12,066 bases of DNA from an uncultured Lachnospiraceae bacterium (GTDB lineage: Bacteria > Bacillota > Clostridia > Lachnospirales > Lachnospiraceae), in assembly GCA_910586095.1 (NCBI GenBank), contig CAJUHQ010000107.1:1-12066 (forward strand), given 5' to 3'. This document shows positions 6,735-12,066 of this stretch, one piece after another. Position 1 is the first letter of the stretch, and the number at the start of each line of letters is the position of its first letter. The notes below the pieces were generated by a model that did no database searches, was not told where the DNA came from, and saw only the letters and a program-made list of their open reading frames with translations. The translations under genes and the position numbers were made by a program.

Positions 6735-6905
6735 GTCTTTAGCAGCTTAAATACGCTAACTTCCATGTGGCAGCTTTGCTGCGACTCAAATCCGAACGAA
6801 AAACTTAGTACTTCTCCGTGAAACAGCCCATTGCTGCAAGCGGTTAAAAGTACTTTTCACGCTACTATAGCAGTGTCTTTTGCTGACTTAGAAGTAATTT
6901 TCAGC
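6735..6905 (-). repeat. Hairpin-cassette repeat, copy B (yqeG/aroE junction)
   Basis: The copy starts right at the yqeG stop and contains AGCA/TGCT around GTGTCTTT (about 6869-6884), an outer pair AGTACTT/AAGTACT (about 6807-6853) enclosing CCG..CAGC-ccatt-GCTG..CGG (6816-6843), and GCAGC-ttt-GCTGC (about 6772-6784). The flank CTCAAATC and the block AACTTAGTACTTCTC are shared with the other copies. Compared with copy A it lacks the T-flanked terminator-like hairpin and the GTGAAAT hairpins. The remaining bases to aroE (6691-6734) hold only the aroE ribosome site and AT-rich sequence. Confidence 0.7.
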
Positions 6906-7415
6906 CTAGATTCCTTTATTATTGGTTTTTTTTAAATACCAAAATAATACAATCTTTTCAAGATATCTCTTCAAAACAATCTGGATTTCCTCACGTGGAT
7001 TGATTGGCTTAACTAAAATAGAATAAATACCTGCTCTATTGGCTCCCCATATATCTGTAAAAATTTGATCTCCTACAAAAAGTGTACTGTTCTCATCTGT
7101 ACCCAACTTGCGCATAGCTGCCCTATATTGAGCAGGATTTGGCTTTCCCGCCTTATAAATATAGGGAATACCTACTGCATCGCAAAACATTTTCACGCGT
7201 GGTTCTTTATTGTTTGATAACATCATAATTTGGTAGCCTATTTCTTTTAATTTTTTTAGTAATGCAATCGCACGATCATCTGCCGGAAAACCATGCGGTA
7301 CAAGCGTGTTATCAATATCAAATAAAATTCCTCTATATCCTGATTCGTACCATTTTTCAAATGCAATCTCGTAGGCTGACTCCCTGTATTCTTTTGGGTA
7401 AAAACGTTCAAACAT
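6906..7415 (-). CDS. yqeG: YqeG-family HAD-IIIA phosphatase
   Basis: This is a small cytosolic haloacid-dehalogenase-type phosphatase of the YqeG family. The physiological substrate of this family is not well established. The four HAD motifs are present: FDIDNTLVP (32-40) with nucleophile Asp33 and acid/base Asp35, LSNN (66-69), Lys91 in AGKPNP, and the metal-binding GDQIFTD (115-121). The absence of an inserted cap domain and the 169-residue length fit subfamily IIIA. GAGAGG lies 7 bases before the ATG. The gene begins only 25 bases after the ABC-transporter ATPase gene and precedes aroE. Clustering of yqeG with aroE and efp is familiar in Firmicutes. Near its 3' end, codons for Leu-Lys-Lys contain a run of eight A residues. 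Identification as HAD/YqeG is firm; its function in this organism is not. Confidence 0.9.
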   Translation of the reverse strand: MFERFYPKEYRESAYEIAFEKWYESGYRGILFDIDNTLVPHGFPADDRAIALLKKLKEIGYQIMMLSNNKEPRVKMFCDAVGIPYIYKAGKPNPAQYRAAMRKLGTDENSTLFVGDQIFTDIWGANRAGIYSILVKPINPREEIQIVLKRYLEKIVLFWYLKKTNNKGI

Positions 7416-7440
7416 ATCTATTCCTCTCTATCTTTTACAA

Positions 7441-8205
7441 TTATTTGTTAGCCGCCTCGAGCAAAAGCTGCGTATACTCTGATGTAGGATGTGCATAAAT
7501 ATCCTCCACTTTTCCTTGCTCTAGAATCACTCCATTTTTCATAATCATCACTCTGTCACACATCTGATACACAACGCGCAAATCATGTGATATAAATAAA
7601 ATAGCAATTCCCATCTCTTTATGAAGTTTGAGCAAAAGTCGAATGATCTGAGCCTGTATTGTCACATCCAACGCCGATACAGGCTCATCCGCAATCAAAA
7701 AGGGAGTATCACACAATAATGCTGCTGCAATAGCGATTCGCTGTCGTTGTCCCCCCGAAAGTTCCGTGGGATAATGTTGCTTTAATTTTGTATCTAGTCC
7801 TACACGAACAAGCATCTCATCAACTTTTTTTGAACGCTCTTGCTTAGAAAGTCTATCTTGATCCTTTTTCATGCGCAAGGGTTCCTCCAAAATCCAGCCA
7901 ATTTTTTTTGCTGGATTCAGTGAACTGTATGGATCTTGAAATACCATCTGCGGATTGGCACAATCTAATCTAATTTCTCCATCATAATGTTTTTGCATCC
8001 CCAATATCGCCTTGGCAAGCGTTGTCTTCCCGCAACCACTCTCACCTACAAGCCCCAAGATCTCGCCTCGTCTCATCTCAAAACTAACATCTTTTAAGAC
8101 ATGCTGAAGATTTTCTCCACGCCTCTTTTTCCTCCAAACAAAGGGATTTTTATAACGATTGGCATAATATACATTTAATTTTTTGACTTCTAATATCTGT
8201 TCCAC
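7441..8205 (-). CDS. Peptide/nickel ABC transporter ATPase, DppF/NikE type
   Basis: This is one of the two ATPases that power an importer for peptides or a related ligand at the inner face of the membrane. All ABC motifs are present: Walker A GESGCGKT (54-61), Q-loop Gln90 in VFQDPYSSLNP, signature LSGGQRQR (149-156), Walker B FLIADE (169-174), and His207 in ISHD. The start codon is GTG at 8205, with GGAGGG 6 bases upstream. At 254 residues it stops soon after HPTSEYTQLLLEA. It therefore lacks the extra C-terminal segment of the longer (about 320-330) OppF/DppF proteins and is closer in length to NikD/NikE. An unusual basic insertion, RYKNPFVWRKKRRGEN (17-32), lies before the first strand pair closes. 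The gene is followed after 25 bases by yqeG. The substrate cannot be told from the ATPase. Confidence 0.92.
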   Translation of the reverse strand: MEQILEVKKLNVYYANRYKNPFVWRKKRRGENLQHVLKDVSFEMRRGEILGLVGESGCGKTTLAKAILGMQKHYDGEIRLDCANPQMVFQDPYSSLNPAKKIGWILEEPLRMKKDQDRLSKQERSKKVDEMLVRVGLDTKLKQHYPTELSGGQRQRIAIAAALLCDTPFLIADEPVSALDVTIQAQIIRLLLKLHKEMGIAILFISHDLRVVYQMCDRVMIMKNGVILEQGKVEDIYAHPTSEYTQLLLEAANK

Positions 8206-8238
8206 AAAAATCCCTCCATTCTTGTTATATCTAAATCA

Positions 8239-8261
8239 AATAAAAAAGTCTCTTTTTTATT
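8239..8261 (-). other. AT-rich hairpin between the two ATPase genes
   Basis: AATAAAAAAG (8239-8248) and CTTTTTTATT (8252-8261) form a perfect 10-bp stem around a 3-base loop, with only one G-C pair. It lies in the 130-base gap between the ATPase genes, 33 bases before the GTG start. No long T-run follows, so it is a poor terminator; it may tune expression of the downstream ATPase. The same gap holds a weak promoter-like TTGGCT-17-TATTGT (minus strand, 8318-8290). Confidence 0.3.
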
Positions 8262-8335
8262 ACTCGATCATTCATGCCATACTGACTCAACAATACAGAC
8301 AAATCTTATATGAGCCAATAAAATATACCTAACTT

Positions 8336-9130
8336 TTACGCCAATTTTACAAACTTTGGTATTGCATTAATCAATTCTTTTGTATAGTCCTGCATAGGGT
8401 GATCGAAAATATCCTGTGTAGTACCTGATTCCACCACATCACCATTATGCATCACAATCACACGACTACACAGACGTTTTACCAAACTTAAATCATGTGA
8501 TATGAAAAGAATTGCTGTATTCTTTTGTCTGTTGAGCCTTTGTAAAAGAGTTACAATCTGCATCTGTATTGTTACATCCAGTGCAGTGGTTGGTTCATCA
8601 GCAATCAAAAGCTTCGGTTCACAGATCATTGCTGAGGCAATCATCACACGTTGTCTCATACCACCCGAAAGTTCATGTGGATACTTCTTGTAGACAAGTT
8701 CTGGATTGTCAAGCTCCACATTACAAAACGCCTCAATCACTCTCTGATATCGCCGCGCTTTATTCAGATCTGACCGATGGATACGAAGACTTTCCTCTAC
8801 TTGCCAGCCAATCCGTTTAACTGGATTGAGCGATGTCATAGGCTCCTGAAATATAATTCCTATATCATTTCCCTGAAAATGTCTCAATCTACTACGTTTT
8901 GCGTGCAAAAGGTCCTCGCCTTCAAATAAAATTATACCATCTGTTTTCATATCATGGCGTCTCAACAAACCTGCTATTGCCATAGCAGTCATTGATTTTC
9001 CTGAACCAGATTCCCCTACAATACCAAGGATTTCACCTTTGTCTAACTCCATATTGAGTCCATTTACCACTCGCTCTGGCACATCATGATCGTAAAACTC
9101 AATGTTTAGATTCTTTACTTCCAGCAACAT
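8336..9130 (-). CDS. Peptide/nickel ABC transporter ATPase, DppD/NikD type
   Basis: This is the second ATPase of the importer, expected to pair with the DppF-like protein encoded downstream. Motifs: Walker A GESGSGKS (39-46), Q-loop Gln95 in IIFQEPMTSLNP, signature LSGGMRQR (154-161; the LSGGM form is typical of the DppD/OppD partner), Walker B LLIADE (174-179), and His212 in ISHD. The 264 residues end near HPMQDYTKELINAIPKF. The C-terminal extension of the classical OppD/DppD proteins is therefore absent, as in the partner. GGAGG lies 10 bases before the ATG, directly beside the perfect hairpin GATTCCGC-ttt-GCGGAATC (9148-9166), which belongs to repeat copy C. That hairpin could limit ribosome access or protect the 5' end of the message. 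Ligand is unknown. Confidence 0.92.
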   Translation of the reverse strand: MLLEVKNLNIEFYDHDVPERVVNGLNMELDKGEILGIVGESGSGKSMTAMAIAGLLRRHDMKTDGIILFEGEDLLHAKRSRLRHFQGNDIGIIFQEPMTSLNPVKRIGWQVEESLRIHRSDLNKARRYQRVIEAFCNVELDNPELVYKKYPHELSGGMRQRVMIASAMICEPKLLIADEPTTALDVTIQMQIVTLLQRLNRQKNTAILFISHDLSLVKRLCSRVIVMHNGDVVESGTTQDIFDHPMQDYTKELINAIPKFVKLA

Positions 9131-9210
9131 TACAATGTAACCTCCATGATTCCGCTTTGCGGAATCTCAAATCATGGTGAAAAACGCCTGGTTTAGTGTT
9201 TTTCGATGTG

Positions 9211-9233
9211 AAAAAAGTCTGCTATGCAGACTT
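9211..9233 (-). terminator. Terminator-like hairpin inside repeat copy C
   Basis: The same AAGTCTGC/GCAGACTT stem as in copy A, followed on the minus strand by four further T residues. It lies between the permease and ATPase genes of one transporter. Complete termination would separate them, so partial attenuation is more plausible. Confidence 0.5.
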
Positions 9234-9242
9234 AGTACTTCT

Positions 9243-9388
9243 CACACTAACTCCCATCTGCCCGCCTCTGCGGGCACTTCAATCAAGATGTGTGAAATTT
9301 TATATTTCACACTAACTCCCATTTGCCCGCCTCTGCGGGCACTTCAATCAAGATGTGTGAAATTTTATATTTCACATTAACTCCCATT
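9243..9388 (-). repeat. 65-base tandem repeat, two full units and a 16-base partial
   Basis: Unit 1 (9243-9307) and unit 2 (9308-9372) differ at a single base (CCATCTG versus CCATTTG). A third partial copy of 16 bases (9373-9388) has one change at CACATTAAC. Each unit carries two hairpins, a G+C-rich one (9259-9276 in unit 1) and an AT-rich one (9291-9311). Near identity suggests a recent duplication. Confidence 0.92.
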
Positions 9389-9453
9389 ATGTTAAACAGT
9401 ACATCGTCGCCTCTCATTTCTATGCTACCACAACATAAACAGAAAAAACATGC

Positions 9454-10290
9454 CTACATTGTATCTTTTCCCGCCGCCAAAAGTGAAAATCCTAACACCA
9501 TCAAGATAATCATCAGCCCTGGAAATATTGCATACCAGGGTGCAGAAAATAGATATGTCTGCGATTCTGACAACATACTTCCTAAACTAGCATCTGGTGG
9601 CTGCACGCCTATGCCAAGATAACTCATTCCAGCCTCTGCAAGTACCGCATTATTAAAGCCTATCATGACAGAAGACAGCAATACTGGCAATGCATTGGGT
9701 AGAATATGCACAAATATGATTCGAAGATGTGAAACACCTTGTAAGCGTGCACTCTTTACATAATCCATTTCGCGGTACTTGATAAATTCCCCTCTAACAA
9801 TACGGGCAAAACTTGGGATAAAAGCAACACCAAGTGCTGCCACTACATTGTATTTGCCTGTCCCAAAAATACTGACAAACACCAGTGCTAAAAGAATACT
9901 TGGAAAAGCAAAGACCACATCATTGATTCGCATAAGTACTTCGTCCAATAATCCCCCAAAATATCCTGTAAATGCACCGATTACGACTCCGCTTGCTGCT
10001 CCAATCATCACGGTTGCTAGTGCAATCACAAATGTATTTCCCATTCCTTTTAAAACTCTAGAAAAAATATCACGTCCAAAATTATCACATCCCATCAGAT
10101 GTTTTAATGAAGGCGCTGCCAACTTTGCAGCACTATCCATCTTTGTAATATCATAAGGTGTGTGTATCATACCCACAAGAATCAGAATCAGCAGACACCC
10201 TGTTATACATGCGCCTGCCATCCAATTGAGGGAATATGCTCTTTTTTGCAAAAAGACTTTATTTTGTAGAACTGTCTTTTTCCCTTTCAT
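9454..10290 (-). CDS. Peptide/nickel ABC transporter permease, DppC type
   Basis: This is the second transmembrane subunit of the importer, with about six membrane helices, the first at residues 26-43. Family hallmarks are HLMGCDNFGRDIFSRVLKG (64-82), the EAA-loop region DYVKSARLQGVSHLRIIFVHILPN (about 176-199) that contacts the ATPases, and LSYLGIG-like GMSYLGIGVQPPDASLGSML (221-240). I prefer the ATG at 10290, preceded by AGGGGTGG. An in-frame ATG at 10344 would add 18 residues, but it lies 2 bases after the dppB stop and has no ribosome site. The C terminus is short and odd: after the last helix it reads LLAAGKDTM, where relatives usually have LLGDGLRDALDP. The transporter core is intact. 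It is followed by repeat copy C, which separates it from the ATPase genes. Confidence 0.93.
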   Translation of the reverse strand: MKGKKTVLQNKVFLQKRAYSLNWMAGACITGCLLILILVGMIHTPYDITKMDSAAKLAAPSLKHLMGCDNFGRDIFSRVLKGMGNTFVIALATVMIGAASGVVIGAFTGYFGGLLDEVLMRINDVVFAFPSILLALVFVSIFGTGKYNVVAALGVAFIPSFARIVRGEFIKYREMDYVKSARLQGVSHLRIIFVHILPNALPVLLSSVMIGFNNAVLAEAGMSYLGIGVQPPDASLGSMLSESQTYLFSAPWYAIFPGLMIILMVLGFSLLAAGKDTM

Positions 10291-10346
10291 GCCCACCCCT
10301 ATCTGTGCATTTAAAATACACATATCAAATATAACCGTTTCCATAT

Positions 10347-11291
10347 CTATTCATGGATGCTGATACGCGGATCAACCAATTGATAAATTACATCAACACA
10401 AAAATTTGCCACAATCACCACAAACGCAATCAATATAATAATAGCCTCCACAACAGGATAATCGCGATAAGAAATCGATGTCAACAAAATCCGGCCAATC
10501 CCTGGTATATTAAAAACCTGTTCTATGACAATGCTACCTACTAACATATCTGCCAATGTCATTCCCCACAATGTAATCACAGGTATCATAGCATTTTTAA
10601 GCACATGGCGATACAAAACTTTATTGGTGTCATTTCCTTTGCTGTACGCAGTTCTCACATAGTCTTTTTTGGCTTCCTCTATGCAAGAACTCCTAAGCAA
10701 TTTGACAGACATCGCAACTTTTGGAAGTGCTATGGCAATGCAAGGAAAAATAATATATGCAAAAAAGCCTGCCACATCTTTCTCATACGAAACAAATCCG
10801 CCAGGTGTAAATAACTTTAGTACAAGACCAAAAAAATACGTAATTAAAATACCCATAAAAAAATGTGGTACAGCCATTACCACCTGATTGACCGCCATAA
10901 TCAAGCGATCGGCCCATCTTCCGTTATGCTTTGCTGTATAAATGCCAATCGGAAGCGCTATCACCACCATCATAAAAAATGAAATCACGGCCATAATTAC
11001 TGTGATTGGAAGCTTGGGTACAATCATATCTGCTACTGGCATATGATATTTATAGGACATGCCATAATCGCCTCTGATAAAGGCAAACAACCATTCCAAA
11101 TATCTTTCTATAAATGGCCTGTCCAGTCCCAGTTGCTCCCGTAGAGCCGCTAAGCTCTCCGGGGTTGCATCTGTACCTAGGGCAGACAAAGCAGCATCTC
11201 CTGGTATCATGTCAAAGGCAAGATAGACGAGAAAGGAAATACACAAAAGTGTTATCAACATTGCCGCAAGCTTTTTCCCTATATATTTCAT
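10347..11291 (-). CDS. Peptide/nickel ABC transporter permease, DppB type
   Basis: This is the first transmembrane subunit of the importer. The 314-residue product opens with the typical MKYIGKKLAAMLITLLCISFLVYLAFDMIPGDAA, a membrane helix leading into the MIPGD motif. A periplasmic-side segment with REQLGLDRPFIERYLEWL and GDYGMSYKYHMPV (to about 86) follows, then five more helices (about 95-118, 133-160, 176-197, 234-254 and 281-303). The EAA-type cytoplasmic loop is DYVRTAYSKGNDTNKVLYRHVLKNAMIPV (210-238), and the protein ends LVDPRIS as is usual. The ribosome site GGAG overlaps the last codons of the solute-binding protein gene, 10 bases upstream, implying translational coupling. The dppC-like frame starts 2 or 56 bases after its stop. 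Confidence 0.95.
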   Translation of the reverse strand: MKYIGKKLAAMLITLLCISFLVYLAFDMIPGDAALSALGTDATPESLAALREQLGLDRPFIERYLEWLFAFIRGDYGMSYKYHMPVADMIVPKLPITVIMAVISFFMMVVIALPIGIYTAKHNGRWADRLIMAVNQVVMAVPHFFMGILITYFFGLVLKLFTPGGFVSYEKDVAGFFAYIIFPCIAIALPKVAMSVKLLRSSCIEEAKKDYVRTAYSKGNDTNKVLYRHVLKNAMIPVITLWGMTLADMLVGSIVIEQVFNIPGIGRILLTSISYRDYPVVEAIIILIAFVVIVANFCVDVIYQLVDPRISIHE

Positions 11292-11301
11292 AATTGAACG
11301 A

Positions 11302-12066
11302 TCACTCCACTATATAAAGTTTTGAGAAATCCTGGATATACAGCGGATAAAAAGTATATCCTGCATAGCCATCTCTAATTGCTACCAATTCACACATATC
11401 TTGTATATATACATTTGCTGCTGTTTCTGCAAGGATTGTCTCACATTCCTTATAATATTCTGTGGCCTTATCGTCATCTAGTATTGCTTCTGCTGCAAGT
11501 GCATTCTGATAAGCTTCATCATACTCTGAATTGTTGTAATTTATAAAATTATTATGCGCATCCGAGCGGAAACGATACAACATAGCGCCTGCTGTCAATG
11601 TGGATGCATCTAATCCTACTACAGTGGCCTCATAATCGCGCCCTTGGTATACATCACTCAACCAAGTCTCCCACTCGATCAGTTCAATCTTTGCTGTGAC
11701 TCCAATCTGTTTGAACTGTTCTGCTACCACTTGCGCTGTGTCAATATGCTGCTGATAATTCGATGGAACCTTCATCGTAAATGTAAATCCATCTGCATAC
11801 CCTGCCTCTGCTAATAGCTCCTTTGCTTTCTCTATATCTGTGGCATATGTGTCATTGAGTTCTTCCATGTAGTATTTTCCAAATGAAGGAAACATACTAC
11901 TTCCCACAGGAGTGCCTTTACCCTCTGAGACAAAATCTAAAATCTCCTGCCGGTTCACTGCATAACATAACGCCTGCCGTACTTTTTCATTGTTAAATGG
12001 CTCTACCGCATTGTTGAGATATACAGCCTGCACCAAATTCATGGTCCCCTCAAGTACTGTAAATCC
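11302..12066 (-). CDS. Family 5 extracellular solute-binding protein, C-terminal part (5' end outside window)
   Basis: This is the lipid- or membrane-anchored ligand receptor of the importer. The frame is open to the right window edge: eight codons (GFTVLEGT) precede the first in-frame ATG at 12042, so that ATG is not the true start. The visible 254 residues are the C-terminal half of an SBP_bac_5 protein. VYLNNAVEPFNNEKVRQALCYAVNR is the strongest family signature, followed by the AKELLAEAGYADGF helix and the lobe segment VAEQFKQIGVTAKIELIEWETWLSDVYQGRDYEATVVG. The signal peptide and lipobox are outside. Family members bind di- or oligopeptides, nickel chelates and other small ligands; the residues seen here do not decide which. 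The gene leads the importer operon and ends 10 bases before the DppB-like gene. Confidence 0.95.
   Translation of the reverse strand, partial: GFTVLEGTMNLVQAVYLNNAVEPFNNEKVRQALCYAVNRQEILDFVSEGKGTPVGSSMFPSFGKYYMEELNDTYATDIEKAKELLAEAGYADGFTFTMKVPSNYQQHIDTAQVVAEQFKQIGVTAKIELIEWETWLSDVYQGRDYEATVVGLDASTLTAGAMLYRFRSDAHNNFINYNNSEYDEAYQNALAAEAILDDDKATEYYKECETILAETAANVYIQDMCELVAIRDGYAGYTFYPLYIQDFSKLYIVE

Larger units (their letters stand above)
9148..9388 (-). repeat. Hairpin-cassette repeat, copy C (dppC/dppD junction)
   Basis: From the dppD side it contains GATTCCGC-ttt-GCGGAATC (9148-9166) followed by CTCAAATCATG, an AAAAACGC/GTGTTTTT hairpin with one G-T pair (9180-9203), AAGTCTGC-tat-GCAGACTT (9215-9233), and then two 65-base units. 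Each unit carries TGCCCGC-ctct-GCGGGCA and TGTGAAAT-tttat-ATTTCACA. The linker CACACTAACTCCCAT (plus strand) begins each unit. Every element has a counterpart in copy A, with some stems differing in sequence but not in pairing. The rest of this 323-base gap (9389-9453), next to the dppC stop, shows nothing recognisable. Confidence 0.85.

Noticed and set aside
5509..9388. CRISPR array
   Set aside because: The repeats are hairpins of differing sequence with no regular spacers and no cas genes; the only regular period is a 65-base tandem with no unique spacer.
9174..9622. Plus-strand open frames with repeated peptides (SHLPASAGTSIKMCEILYF and copies)
   Set aside because: They are translations of the tandem hairpin repeat and of the antisense of the DppC-like gene; no ribosome site or family resemblance.

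Overview
All genes in this window lie on the minus strand, so they read from high to low coordinates. The DNA is AT-rich, with strong AGGAGG/GGAGG ribosome sites and oligo-T terminators. It carries a DUF5688 protein and a pyruvate,phosphate dikinase. Together these point to an anaerobic Firmicute of class Clostridia, most likely a Lachnospiraceae gut bacterium. That placement is inferred from gene content and family resemblance; no database was searched.

In transcription order, the first block (12066 to 7441) is a peptide/nickel-type ABC importer. It has a solute-binding protein cut by the window end, two permeases (DppB- and DppC-like) and two short ATPases (DppD- and DppF-like). Only 25 bases further on begins a second block (7415 to 4319): the YqeG-type HAD phosphatase and three shikimate-pathway enzymes, aroE (shikimate dehydrogenase), aroK (shikimate kinase) and aroQ (type II dehydroquinate dehydratase). 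These three catalyse steps 3 to 5 of chorismate synthesis, from dehydroquinate to shikimate-3-phosphate. Separate units follow: efp (elongation factor P) with a strong terminator, a DUF5688 protein of unknown function, and ppdK with its own promoter, cut by the left window edge.

The most unusual content is non-coding. Three gene junctions (dppC/dppD, yqeG/aroE and aroE/aroK) are filled almost end to end by a modular repeat family. It is built of small perfect hairpins joined by conserved linkers such as ATGGGAGTTAGTGTGA (minus strand). Stem sequences differ between copies while pairing and flanks are kept, including a compensatory T-A to C-G change. Two copies contain the same terminator-like hairpin. 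The repeat appears to supply the stop codon of aroE and perhaps the ribosome sites of aroK and dppD. One copy holds a 65-base tandem duplication. I cannot assign this repeat to a named family, and it is the best candidate here for something undescribed.

The coding genes are otherwise ordinary. Smaller points of interest are a shared palindrome upstream of efp and the DUF5688 gene, and a run of nine A residues inside aroK.
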